From CAZCTO01 sp964501725 (GTDB lineage Bacteria; Bacillota; Clostridia; Saccharofermentanales; Saccharofermentanaceae), in the NCBI GenBank assembly GCA_964501725.1, contig CAZCTO010000004.1, forward strand, positions 62,001 to 126,000: a stretch of DNA of 64,000 bases, given 5' to 3'. Below, in pieces: positions 49,070 to 57,801 of this stretch. How positions within the stretch are numbered: the stretch's first letter is position 1; each line of letters opens with the position of its first letter. The translations under genes were made by a program, and so were the position numbers. Below the pieces are notes generated by a model. It ran no database searches. It was not told where the DNA came from and saw nothing but the letters and a program-made list of their open reading frames with translations.

Positions 49070-51843
49070 TTTTTCTTTCTCCCGGATCTGATTGTGAAAT
49101 AAACGAGTACAAGGAAACCGACAAGAGAAACCGTTGTGATTGCTATTCCCGGAATCAAGCCCGGCGCGGCGAATCGAAGTTCAATTTGATGGGTTCCCTT
49201 TTCGAGAGGAACACTGATCAGCGCATCCTGATACGGGACAATTTCTGTCCTGACACCGTCTACCCAAAGTGTCCATCCGGCTTCACAGGAGATCGTGGTA
49301 AGCAGCAATCTGGAATCGGGAACACTCACTGTCGCGGTTACATGTCCATCGCTCACTTCAAGACCCGTTACGCTTTCCCGTGCACCGGACCCATCGATTA
49401 CTTCAGCCAAACGCTGAGTATTACAGTAGTAAAAATCCGCGTCGAGAAAACTGAATTCGTCCAATTCGCCGGCAACCACCACTCGAACCGTGATTGTCCG
49501 GCCGGGTTCAAAGATCCCCAGAAAGTTGATTTGCGAAAAAGTCGACGCACTCAGTTTGCCAACGAGCTTACTGTCCGCATATATTTCAGCTTCATTGTTC
49601 ACCGTGCCCGCAGGAATAGACAAATACAAGGGGTCCCCGGATTTTATTGCTACTTCGTACTCCAACGAAATGTTGTCATTTTTATTAATACGCAGATAGG
49701 TAATCATCTTGCTATGTGCCGATGCCGGTGCCTCAAGACCCAGCAGATCCTCATCTTTTACCCTGGCATCTTCTGATTTGGGAGAAAACGGTGTCTGTTT
49801 GAGTATTGCGTTGAAAACGACCGGTCCTGTGGTCTGTGCTTCGTAATACACAGGTTCTTCCGAACTTGCGCTATCAAAAAGGGATACCAGCAATTCGTCT
49901 TGAAACGCAAACAAATCTTTGTCCTGCAACTTTTTTTCCAACTGATAGTAATCAAAGGTTCCCGCATTGGCCTTGACCGGGTAAAGAATCGGCAGTGCGT
50001 CCGAATTCTCAAAAAGCCGGATCGTTCCGCTTTCGCTCTCCAACACAGCATCATATCCGGCACAGTAATTTTTCTGTGACATAACATACTTGATCCCCAT
50101 GACAGAGTCGGGGACAATCGCGCTGTATGAATGAATCGACGTGAAGTAATTAAAATTAGTACCGTATCCGAGTTGCTTCAAAAAGCGATTGGTTTCTTTG
50201 TCCGCACAGGAAAGGAAACTGGAAACCGAATGATAATCCAGAAAATATGCTCCGTTGAAAGCATTTACCTCATTATAAAGACTGTTGTCAATCTCAGTCC
50301 TGAAAAACGAATTACCTTCCTTCATCTCCTTTTCCTTGGTGTATTCAATCAGCCCCTCCGCTTCGTCGACAACATATGCCAAGTCTGCCGCTTTGAAAGC
50401 ACCGCCAAATGCTTTGGGACGCAGATACATCGGATTGAACAGGAGTATATCCAAAAGGATCACGATGACCAGCATCGGAACGGTTAAGATGCGAAGTCCG
50501 GAAACAACTTCCGGCCACTTGGGACGTGAGAAGGCATAAAGTATAAGTATAAGAAGCCCTCCCATGAAAAGGTTTCCCAGGAAACGGTCTCCTTCCGATT
50601 GCAAATCACCAAAACGCTGGACAAAAATCAGGGCTGCGAGGAAAATCGCTCCGGTCCGAAGAAACGCTTTGGTTTCAAGTGCTTTGATGTGGAGAAATGA
50701 CTGATAGGCAATTGAAATCAAAAGAAAAATGAAAAGAAATGAATATCTGTGCTTGAACCAGTTCGGATTATCGAAAAAATGCCACATGTGATCGATCACC
50801 GAAAACTGGAAGCTGAAAATAAAAAGGATCAGCGCCGATGCGGTAAATCGCTTACTGCGACCCGGGATCTCCGGATTCTGAAAATAGAGAAGGCAAAGCA
50901 GCGTTGTTGCCAGTCCGGAATAAACAAACGGCTTATTCGTGGACAGAGAATCAAATGTCCCCGCAAAAAACTGATCCAAAAAAGAAAGCAACGTGAAGTT
51001 AACCGGCTTTGTGTATGCGTTAACATAAAAATCCGGATTGCGAAGTGTGTCCATCGCGGCGGGAAGAAGAATAAACGCCGAAAGCAAGGCGGCAAGCATT
51101 GCGCACAGAATGAAGCGGACCATCGTAAAACAGGTTGTCTTTCTGTCTCTCTCATCGAATCCGTGATTTCCCCAGAGTCTGCCGATAAGATAGAAGAACG
51201 AAAATATCCCGACCATATATGAGATATAGTAACCGGATACAAATAAAACCAGCAAGACGATAACCAGTTGCGGCCACTGGCTCCGGTCAACAAGGAACCT
51301 CTCGATGAAAAAAAGAAGCAGTGGCAGAAGCAGGAATCCATCCAGCCACATGATATTGATCATAAAAATAATCGTATAAGACGACAATGCATACATAGCG
51401 CCAAAGATCACGGAAATTCTTCGTTTCTCGCCATATCGCTTTTCGAGAAAAAGCGTCATAAATGACGCGGCCAGAGAAAGCTTAATAAGAATCAAAAGAA
51501 CGACAGCCTGATCGATCTTTCCGGCCGGAAATAAGAAGGAAAGGAAATTCAGCGGGCTGGACAGATAATAGGCAAACATTCCGAAAGTGTTCTTGCCGAG
51601 CCCGATCAGGAAAGAGTACGAGATCGACTCTCCCGCCATCAACTGATTCTTATAGGCAATCAGTGCGGGGGCGTACTGTGTCTTTAAATCAGACAGCAGA
51701 ATGGAGTCCTTCCCGATCGGTGAATACTCATATACGGCAAAAAGAACCAGGATAAAAAAGAACGTCGAAAAAAAAGAAATCAGCGGATTATAGCTCTTCC
51801 GGACGGATCCGGATCTTTCGCTAATTGTCTTTCTTTCAATCAT
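49066..51843 (-). CDS. YfhO-family polytopic membrane protein (copy 3)
   Basis: Third YfhO paralogue in the window, 925 residues from the ATG at 51843, which follows GGAGGG by eight bases; the frame runs upstream to 51891 without support. It has many membrane helices, the family patterns SFLIGLGKNTFGMFAYYLSS and NIMWLDGFLLLPLLL, a large exterior region and one last helix before RSGRKKK. The VHPFGD motif of copies 1 and 2 is replaced by YSPIGK, so it is a diverged member. It is divergent from a CsbB-like glycosyltransferase; in Bacillus/Listeria such a pair glycosylates lipoteichoic acid. It is co-transcribed with birA. Confidence 0.82.
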   Translation of the reverse strand: MIERKTISERSGSVRKSYNPLISFFSTFFFILVLFAVYEYSPIGKDSILLSDLKTQYAPALIAYKNQLMAGESISYSFLIGLGKNTFGMFAYYLSSPLNFLSFLFPAGKIDQAVVLLILIKLSLAASFMTLFLEKRYGEKRRISVIFGAMYALSSYTIIFMINIMWLDGFLLLPLLLFFIERFLVDRSQWPQLVIVLLVLFVSGYYISYMVGIFSFFYLIGRLWGNHGFDERDRKTTCFTMVRFILCAMLAALLSAFILLPAAMDTLRNPDFYVNAYTKPVNFTLLSFLDQFFAGTFDSLSTNKPFVYSGLATTLLCLLYFQNPEIPGRSKRFTASALILFIFSFQFSVIDHMWHFFDNPNWFKHRYSFLFIFLLISIAYQSFLHIKALETKAFLRTGAIFLAALIFVQRFGDLQSEGDRFLGNLFMGGLLILILYAFSRPKWPEVVSGLRILTVPMLVIVILLDILLFNPMYLRPKAFGGAFKAADLAYVVDEAEGLIEYTKEKEMKEGNSFFRTEIDNSLYNEVNAFNGAYFLDYHSVSSFLSCADKETNRFLKQLGYGTNFNYFTSIHSYSAIVPDSVMGIKYVMSQKNYCAGYDAVLESESGTIRLFENSDALPILYPVKANAGTFDYYQLEKKLQDKDLFAFQDELLVSLFDSASSEEPVYYEAQTTGPVVFNAILKQTPFSPKSEDARVKDEDLLGLEAPASAHSKMITYLRINKNDNISLEYEVAIKSGDPLYLSIPAGTVNNEAEIYADSKLVGKLSASTFSQINFLGIFEPGRTITVRVVVAGELDEFSFLDADFYYCNTQRLAEVIDGSGARESVTGLEVSDGHVTATVSVPDSRLLLTTISCEAGWTLWVDGVRTEIVPYQDALISVPLEKGTHQIELRFAAPGLIPGIAITTVSLVGFLVLVYFTIRSGRKKK

Positions 51844-51961
51844 TTGATGTACCCTCCGGAAATATATGGTTACAGATGAATGATACCACAAAAAACATTG
51901 CCTGTAGTATACTTACACTATACAGATCAAGAACGAACGACCCCCTTAGGAGGCGCTGGAT

Positions 51962-52900
51962 ATGCTGATCAGCTTGATTGTTCCGTGTTATAACGAGGAG
52001 AAATCGCTCCCCCTTCTTCTTTCCGCTTTGAAGGAAGTGTGCGGACAAATCAACGAGCACACTTTTGAGTTCATTTTTGTGGATGACGGAAGTAAGGACG
52101 GAACTCTGGGTATTCTTAAGAGCATCTCATCGGAGATTGATTACGCTCATTACATCAGTTTTTCTAGGAATTTCGGCAAGGAAGCGGCCATGTATGCCGG
52201 GCTATGCGAAGCCAAAGGAGATCTGGTCGCGGTCATGGATGCCGATATGCAGGATCCGCCGTCACTCCTTCCGGAAATGGTTCGGTTCCTGCTTACGGAA
52301 GACTATGACATTGTTGCCACGCGCCGGGTGAACCGCAAGGGTGAGCCGAAGATTCGAAGTTTTTTTGCCAGAAGTTTCTATCGTCTCATCAACCGGATGA
52401 GCGACGTGGAGATCGTGGACGGAGCACGCGATTTCAGACTGATGAAGCGGCAGGTGGTCGACGCGATACTCGAACTCTCGGAGCGGCAACGTTTTTCCAA
52501 AGGCTTGTTCAGTTGGGTCGGCTTTCGGACCCGTTGGCTTGAATTTCAGAACGTAGAGCGAATAGCGGGCGAGACCAAGTGGTCTTTCTGGAAGCTTTTC
52601 AAATACGCAGTGGAGGGAATTGTTTCCTTTACCACCGTACCGCTTCGACTGGCGACCATGACCGGTTTTATTGTTTCCTCGATCGCGTTTTTGTATATGC
52701 TCTATTATGTGATTTTCGCGATTATTTTTAAGACCTGGGAAGCGGCTCCCGGATATCCGTCCTTGCTTGCTATTATACTGTTTCTGGGCGGACTGATTCT
52801 GATTGCCCTGGGTATTGTGGGAGAGTATCTCGCAAGAACCTATATGGAGGTTAAGCATCGGCCGATCTATATTGTCCGCGAAAAAGACGAAAATCCATAA
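51962..52900 (+). CDS. CsbB/GtrB-like membrane glycosyltransferase (GT2)
   Basis: Family 2 glycosyltransferase of the bactoprenol-phosphate type. An N-terminal catalytic domain (SLIVPCYNEEKSLP, FIFVDDGSKDGT, VAVMDADMQDPP with the DxD metal site) is followed by two C-terminal membrane helices (about residues 230-252 and 265-290). Length 312 matches the CsbB/GtrB/YkoT group, which loads one sugar onto undecaprenyl phosphate on the inner face of the membrane. AGGAGG precedes the ATG. The divergent YfhO neighbour is the expected exterior transferase; a GtcA-type flippase is not in the window. The sugar cannot be told. Confidence 0.88.
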   Translation: MLISLIVPCYNEEKSLPLLLSALKEVCGQINEHTFEFIFVDDGSKDGTLGILKSISSEIDYAHYISFSRNFGKEAAMYAGLCEAKGDLVAVMDADMQDPPSLLPEMVRFLLTEDYDIVATRRVNRKGEPKIRSFFARSFYRLINRMSDVEIVDGARDFRLMKRQVVDAILELSERQRFSKGLFSWVGFRTRWLEFQNVERIAGETKWSFWKLFKYAVEGIVSFTTVPLRLATMTGFIVSSIAFLYMLYYVIFAIIFKTWEAAPGYPSLLAIILFLGGLILIALGIVGEYLARTYMEVKHRPIYIVREKDENP

Positions 52901-52901
52901 A

Positions 52902-52925
52902 AAAGGCGGCCTGTCGGCCGCCTTT
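52902..52925. terminator. Terminator between GT2 and cyclophilin genes
   Basis: A perfect 10-bp stem (AAAGGCGGCC with GGCCGCCTTT), loop TGTC. The T-rich run is stronger on the minus side, so it mainly ends the cyclophilin transcript. Confidence 0.75.
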
Positions 52926-52948
52926 CGTTGGTTCATTTTACTCAGGTA

Positions 52949-53434
52949 TCAAAGCTCAACCGACATTGATGCGATCTTCTGAGGTGACTTAGGGCGATCC
53001 CCGCTGCCGGTCGGTGTTGAAGCAATCGCATCTACGACATCGAGGCCTTCCGTTACTTTCCCGAAGGCGGCATATTGTCCGTCAAGATGCGGCGAGTCCT
53101 TGTGCATGATGAAAAACTGGCTTCCCGCGGAGTTCGGAGACATGGATCTGGCCATCGACAGTACGCCGCGCGTATGCTTGAGCGGATTAATAACTCCGTT
53201 GGAACTGAATTCTCCTTTGATCTGATGTCCCGGGCCGCCCATACCGGTTCCGTCCGGGCATCCGCCCTGAATCATGAAACCCGGGATTACGCGGTGAAAA
53301 ATCAGGCCGTCATAGAATTTCTTTTGAATCAGCGATACAAAATTATCTACGCTCAGCGGTGCGGTGTCCGGATAAAGCTCGGCACGGATCACTCCGCCGT
53401 TTTCCATGGTAATGGTTACAATCGGATTTTTCAT
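52949..53434 (-). CDS. Cyclophilin-type peptidyl-prolyl cis-trans isomerase
   Basis: Small single-domain cytoplasmic cyclophilin of 161 residues. FHRVIPGFMIQGGCPDGTG (about 45-63, active-site Arg and Gln), MARSMSPNSAGSQFFI and FGKVTEGLDVVDAI are visible. The ATG at 53434 is chosen by family start (MKNPIVTITMENG). The nearest strong Shine-Dalgarno, AGGAGG at 53486-53481, is 46 bases upstream and drives an out-of-frame ATG at 53468 if read linearly. A hairpin lies exactly between (see separate entry). A weak local AAGGAA exists inside the hairpin. Confidence 0.92.
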   Translation of the reverse strand: MKNPIVTITMENGGVIRAELYPDTAPLSVDNFVSLIQKKFYDGLIFHRVIPGFMIQGGCPDGTGMGGPGHQIKGEFSSNGVINPLKHTRGVLSMARSMSPNSAGSQFFIMHKDSPHLDGQYAAFGKVTEGLDVVDAIASTPTGSGDRPKSPQKIASMSVEL

Positions 53435-53441
53435 TGTTTTT

Positions 53442-53486
53442 GCGTTCCTTGCCCTTCCGGGCAATCATTAGGGAACGCTTCCTCCT
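53442..53486 (-). promoter_or_regulatory. Leader hairpin between Shine-Dalgarno and cyclophilin start
   Basis: On the minus strand AGGAGG (53486-53481), two bases, then a nested hairpin. The outer stem GCGTTCC/GGAACGC pairs 53478-53472 with 53448-53442, and the inner stem TTGCCC/GGGCAA pairs 53464-53459 with 53454-53449 around a GGAA loop. Seven bases then precede the ATG at 53434. When folded, the distance from Shine-Dalgarno to start is nine bases outside the hairpin. Confidence 0.6.
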
Positions 53487-53498
53487 GTCTTTTTTTCT

Positions 53499-53529
53499 AT
53501 TATAACCCGTCTTTATGTTTATGAAGCAA
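53499..53529 (-). promoter_or_regulatory. Candidate cyclophilin promoter inside the end of pncB
   Basis: On the minus strand, TTGCTT (53529-53524), 19-base spacer, perfect TATAAT (53504-53499). The expected transcript start lies just before the AGGAGG of the leader. Confidence 0.45.
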
Positions 53530-54963
53530 ACTGTTTCGGATGTCCCAGAGTTTTTGTGACAAATCTACATAGTATGTTTGCGGATTCTCGAAACGCTTGA
53601 TCGAGTCCCAAAGCGTCTCGGATTCCTTCTTGCACCGCTCGCGGATTGATTCGATGCCCGGTCTCTCGTAAATGCATTTGCCGTTGACAAAAATCGGCTC
53701 CAGAAGTCTTCTGGTCGTGAAGTTTGTCAGTACCTTGCGCTTCCAATTCTGAATCGGATCGAAAATCTCGTAAGACTCCAACTCGTCGATTTCCTCTCCC
53801 TCCACGATTAAAACATCGGCAAGCGCCATGTTCGTTTCCTTATCGTAAAAACGAATGATCTCTTTGCTGCAAGGGGTCGTCACTTTTCCGATGTTCTCGG
53901 AAATCTTCATCTTGGGAATGACTTTTCCGGAGTCTTCGATCGCGGAAAGTTTATATACCCCGCCGAAAACCGGTTCTGCGCGTGATGTGATCAGCCTCTC
54001 TCCGACACCAAAAGAGTCGATTGCCGCACCCTGTAACAACAGGTCCCGGATCAGATATTCATCAAGCGCATTGCTTACGGTGATTTTGCAATCCTGAAGC
54101 CCTGCTTCGTCGAGCATTTCCCGTGCGCATTGGGTCAGATATGTCAGATCTCCGCTGTCAATTCGAATGCCTTTGAGTCTTTTGCCCATCGGCTCCAGGA
54201 TGTTCCTCGAGACCGCGATGGCGTTTTGTATGCCCGACTCCAGGACGTTGTAAGTATCCACCAGAAGTACCGTATCCGACGGGAAAGACCTCGCGTATGC
54301 GGCAAAAGCTTCATACTCCGTGTCAAATAGTTGCACCCAGCTGTGCGCCATGGTCCCGAAAACCGGCAGTCCGAATTGCTGGCCGGCGATCGTGCAGGAG
54401 GTTCCCGCCGCACCCGCGATGTACGCGGCGCGTGCCCCGAGGACGGCGGCATCGTAACTCTGCGCCCGTCTGGCACCGAACTCGAATACCGGCCTTCCCG
54501 ATGCCGACCGGGCAATCCGGGATGCTTTAGTCGCGATAAGACTCTGATGATTGACGGTGGTAAGAAGCATTGTCTCAATCATTTGCGCTTGCGCGATCGG
54601 GCCTCTGACCTTGACCAGCGGCTCGCCCGGGAAAACCGGTGTGCCTTCCGGGACAGCCCAAATATCACATGTCAGTTTGAATTTGGAAAGATACTCCAGA
54701 TATTTCTCGTCAAAAGTGTTAAGTGAGCGAAGATACGAAATGTCCTCTTCCGAAAAGCTGATATTCTGCAAATAATCAATCATTTGCTCGAGACCGGCCA
54801 TGATTGCGTACCCGCCCTTTTCCGGCACGGAGCGAAAAAACAGATCAAAATAGGCAATTTTATCGGCATGTCCGCCGTCCAGATATCCTTTACCCATCGT
54901 AAGCTCATAGAAGTCGGTAAGCATGCTGAGGTTAGTCTTATCAGTCCATTTTTTAATGTCCAT
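53500..54963 (-). CDS. pncB: Nicotinate phosphoribosyltransferase
   Basis: Converts nicotinate and PRPP to nicotinate mononucleotide in NAD salvage. Family features seen are LSMLTDFYELTMGKGYL at the start, FGARRAQSYDAAVLGARA and GIRIDSGDLTYLT (catalytic and PRPP-binding region). The frame is open to an ATG at 55071, but that codon is only eight bases past a likely -10. The ATG at 54963 (487 residues) matches the normal family start and has a GGCGGCGG element just upstream. It is followed by the cyclophilin gene. Confidence 0.92.
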   Translation of the reverse strand: MDIKKWTDKTNLSMLTDFYELTMGKGYLDGGHADKIAYFDLFFRSVPEKGGYAIMAGLEQMIDYLQNISFSEEDISYLRSLNTFDEKYLEYLSKFKLTCDIWAVPEGTPVFPGEPLVKVRGPIAQAQMIETMLLTTVNHQSLIATKASRIARSASGRPVFEFGARRAQSYDAAVLGARAAYIAGAAGTSCTIAGQQFGLPVFGTMAHSWVQLFDTEYEAFAAYARSFPSDTVLLVDTYNVLESGIQNAIAVSRNILEPMGKRLKGIRIDSGDLTYLTQCAREMLDEAGLQDCKITVSNALDEYLIRDLLLQGAAIDSFGVGERLITSRAEPVFGGVYKLSAIEDSGKVIPKMKISENIGKVTTPCSKEIIRFYDKETNMALADVLIVEGEEIDELESYEIFDPIQNWKRKVLTNFTTRRLLEPIFVNGKCIYERPGIESIRERCKKESETLWDSIKRFENPQTYYVDLSQKLWDIRNSLLHKHKDGL

Positions 54964-55078
54964 AAATCCGCCGCCAGCACCCGGGATTACAAGATCCCGC
55001 AACACTGTCTCCCTTCTATCGGCCATTTTGACATGCCCGGGGTCATCCGGACACGCAAGCAACAGCTGCATGGTTAAT

Positions 55079-55108
55079 AGTATAGTTTTTCAATTGGGTT
55101 TGCAACAA
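55079..55108 (-). promoter_or_regulatory. Promoter of pncB
   Basis: On the minus strand, TTGTTG (55108-55103), 18-base spacer, TATACT (55084-55079), giving a leader of roughly 110 bases before the chosen start. Confidence 0.55.
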
Positions 55109-55145
55109 TTCCGCATTCCATCCGCTTATTGCCGATCGAACTGCA

Positions 55146-55934
55146 TTAAAAAACAGGCGGATCAAAGTAGACCTTTTCGAGTGTAAGACCCTTGGCAGGC
55201 ATTGTTTTTCCGGCCAGTCTCCGGTCTTTTCCCTCGAAAATTTCTTCAATTCGTTCCGGGTCCAGCTTTCCCTGCCCGACATACACAAGCGTCCCTGCAA
55301 TAATCCTAACCATATTATATAAAAACGATTTTCCGATAACCGTAATTTCGATCAGCCCGGAGTCCGGATTCTTCTCTACTTTCACTTCCTGCATTGTCCT
55401 TACCGGATTTATTTGCCGCTCGTCTTTTGCGTAAAATGCGGAAAAATCCAATCTGCCTTCGAATTTACGAGCGGCTTCAACCATTTTTTCGAGATTAAGC
55501 TCGCCCGGGATATGCGCCGAAAATCGCCGGTCAATGCAGGGTTTCGCGCGATTATTGTTAATTCTGTATATGTATTTTTTCCCGGTCGCGTTAAAACGGG
55601 CGTGAAAATCATTACTGACAACCTTACTTCCAAGGACGCTTACATCGTCGGGCAAATTGGCATTCATCGCCAGAGGCAATTTATCAACAGGAATCAAAAA
55701 CGGGACATCCGCATGGCTGACATGTCCCCGTGCATGAACACCCGCGTCGGTTCGACTACATCCGTAAATACGGCACGGCACTCCGAACAAAGCCAAAAGA
55801 GCCTCCTCCAGAGATTGCTGGACCGACCTTCCGTTTTTTTGATATTGAAACCCGGAGAAATCCGTTCCGTCATACTCGACCAGAAGCGCAATCCGATACT
55901 TCACAGAAGATGAATTATCTGCATCCCCGGCCAT
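55146..55934 (-). CDS. truA: tRNA pseudouridine synthase A
   Basis: Makes pseudouridine at positions 38-40 of tRNA anticodon arms. The catalytic Asp is in GCSRTDAGVHARG (about residue 55), with VEYDGTDFSGFQYQ at the start and NMVRIIAGTLVYVGQGK near the end. The ATG at 55934 (262 residues) is five bases after the glucokinase stop; a TTG at 55967 would overlap that gene. It is the last gene of the ribosomal/ecf run, as is usual in Bacillota, but separated from ecfT by a glucokinase gene. Confidence 0.93.
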   Translation of the reverse strand: MAGDADNSSSVKYRIALLVEYDGTDFSGFQYQKNGRSVQQSLEEALLALFGVPCRIYGCSRTDAGVHARGHVSHADVPFLIPVDKLPLAMNANLPDDVSVLGSKVVSNDFHARFNATGKKYIYRINNNRAKPCIDRRFSAHIPGELNLEKMVEAARKFEGRLDFSAFYAKDERQINPVRTMQEVKVEKNPDSGLIEITVIGKSFLYNMVRIIAGTLVYVGQGKLDPERIEEIFEGKDRRLAGKTMPAKGLTLEKVYFDPPVF

Positions 55935-55939
55935 GTTGC

Positions 55940-56917
55940 TCAACCCGGAAGACCGTCTTCGAGGCAAGTCTTACCCATCATCGCGGCTCCGATGATTCCA
56001 GCATCGTTCCCGCGCTCCGCGAGCTTTATTTCTGTTCTCGGGACTCCGGAACCGAAATAGGGCTTGCTCATCGTCTTCTCACGAAGAGGAATCAGAAGCG
56101 CATCCCCCTCGTTGCAGACTCCGCCGCCGATGACCAGAACCTCCGGCATAAATGCGTTGATAACGTTCGCCAGTCCGTCCGACAAATATTCCAAATACCG
56201 GTCGACAAGCGCCGAAGCGGTAGGGTCTCCGGCACGCATGGCTTCAAAGGCCGTTTTGGCGCTTACTTTGCCGTCCCGCTCATGGATCAGTTGATTCAGC
56301 ATGGAGTCGGGGTGTACACTCGCTTCCTCTTTTGTCATGCGAATCAGCGCTGTCGCTGAGCCATATGACTCAAAACAACCCCTTCGGCCGCAGGTGCACG
56401 GAACACCGCCCGCGACCAGCACCGTATGTCCGAACTCGGATCCGGCCTGGTTAAAGCCGGAATAGATTCTGCGATTAATAATTACGCCGGCTCCGATTCC
56501 TGTGCCCAAGGTTATGGTAACCGAATTGGCCGCATTACATGCCGCCCCTGCAACGCTCTCTGCCATCGCCGCACAATTTGCGTCATTTTCGATATAGACA
56601 GGCAATTCTGTGATTCTTCCGATGATCTCACGCATAGGCGCCATAACAAAGGGCAGGTTGTTGGAATACACAAGAACACCGGCTTTATTATCCGGAGTCC
56701 CCGGAGAACCAATCCCGATTGACCCCATTTCTGAAGGAGAAAAACCGGCTGAACGAATGGCGTCCATGGCCAGCTTGCCCATGTCCGTCAAAATATCTTC
56801 CATTGGACGGGATGCGTTTGTTTTCATATTTAGCTTAGTGACAATCTTGCCGTCCGGTGTGACTACACCGGCTTTGATATTCGTGCCGCCAAGATCAATT
56901 CCGACATAATATCTCAT
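55940..56917 (-). CDS. glcK: ROK-family glucokinase
   Basis: ATP-dependent sugar kinase of the ROK family, most likely glucokinase. The N-terminal phosphate loop GIDLGGTNIKAGVV, ENDANCAAMAE, LGTGIGAGVI and the zinc signature CTCGRRGCFESYGS are present. Length 325 is typical, and there is no helix-turn-helix, so it is a kinase and not a repressor. GGGGAAGG precedes the ATG. Its position between ecfT and truA is unusual. Confidence 0.9.
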   Translation of the reverse strand: MRYYVGIDLGGTNIKAGVVTPDGKIVTKLNMKTNASRPMEDILTDMGKLAMDAIRSAGFSPSEMGSIGIGSPGTPDNKAGVLVYSNNLPFVMAPMREIIGRITELPVYIENDANCAAMAESVAGAACNAANSVTITLGTGIGAGVIINRRIYSGFNQAGSEFGHTVLVAGGVPCTCGRRGCFESYGSATALIRMTKEEASVHPDSMLNQLIHERDGKVSAKTAFEAMRAGDPTASALVDRYLEYLSDGLANVINAFMPEVLVIGGGVCNEGDALLIPLREKTMSKPYFGSGVPRTEIKLAERGNDAGIIGAAMMGKTCLEDGLPG

Positions 56918-56985
56918 AATACCTTCCCCGTTGCCCTGGATTTTGGATTACCCGGTCGAAAAGTGCTTTTCAGACCAAGATGATT

Positions 56986-57801
56986 CTATCTTATTTTCAT
57001 TAAGAAATCTATAAACACCGGGATAAGCGCCATCGCAGAAAGTAACAAAAGCCATAAAAAGTCGCTCGCTTTCATTCGAAGCGGATGAAGCTTGGTTCTT
57101 CCCTCCCCGCCCCGATAGCACCTTGCGTCCATAGCAATTGCCAATTCCTCCGCCCGTTTAAACGAACTGACAAATAAAGGCACCAGTACGGATGCATATC
57201 CTTTGGCCCTGACGAAGATGTTTCCGGTATCATATTCTGCTCCGCGGGATGCTTGTGCCTTCATGATCTTGTCCGTTTCATCGACTAATGTAGGGATGAA
57301 TCGCAGTGCGATGGACATCATCATCGCCATCTCATGAACCGGTACACGAATTTTCTTAAGCGGCCCGAAAAGCGATTCCAATGCATCGGCCATTTTAAGA
57401 GGAGTGGTCGTCAGAGAAAGCAAAACGCTGGTGCTGACGATCAAAAGAAATAATCGCAAGGCCATCAGTGACGCACGTAAAATACCACCATCGGTGATCT
57501 GTATAATCCAAAAGGAGAAAAGAATTTTTCCGGAACGAATCGTCAACATATTGATGATGAAGATAAATATCATCAGAAAAACAATCGGTCGTACCGACTT
57601 AATAATGTCGCCAACAGGAATTTGGGACAGCAGACAAACGAAGATAACGACAATAAAGGATGCAAGCATGGCAACAGGTGCGGATAGCAGAAAAATCATC
57701 GTCATATAGAGTGCAAACAGAATTACTTTCACACGCGGGTCCAAGCGATGCAGCACAGAATCGCGATGAATGTATCTTCCGATGGAAAGATCTTTAATCA
57801 T
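56986..57801 (-). CDS. ecfT: Energy-coupling factor transporter membrane subunit EcfT
   Basis: Scaffold subunit of ECF-type vitamin transporters, linking the two ATPases to exchangeable substrate-binding S proteins. About five membrane helices are present, and the two coupling helices carry SRGAEYDTGN and MDARCYRGG, the family's Ala-Arg-type signatures. Length 271 is normal. It overlaps the EcfA gene by eight bases with GGAGG and AGGAG before the start. No S component is in the window, which fits a shared (group II) module. Confidence 0.93.
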   Translation of the reverse strand: MIKDLSIGRYIHRDSVLHRLDPRVKVILFALYMTMIFLLSAPVAMLASFIVVIFVCLLSQIPVGDIIKSVRPIVFLMIFIFIINMLTIRSGKILFSFWIIQITDGGILRASLMALRLFLLIVSTSVLLSLTTTPLKMADALESLFGPLKKIRVPVHEMAMMMSIALRFIPTLVDETDKIMKAQASRGAEYDTGNIFVRAKGYASVLVPLFVSSFKRAEELAIAMDARCYRGGEGRTKLHPLRMKASDFLWLLLLSAMALIPVFIDFLMKIR

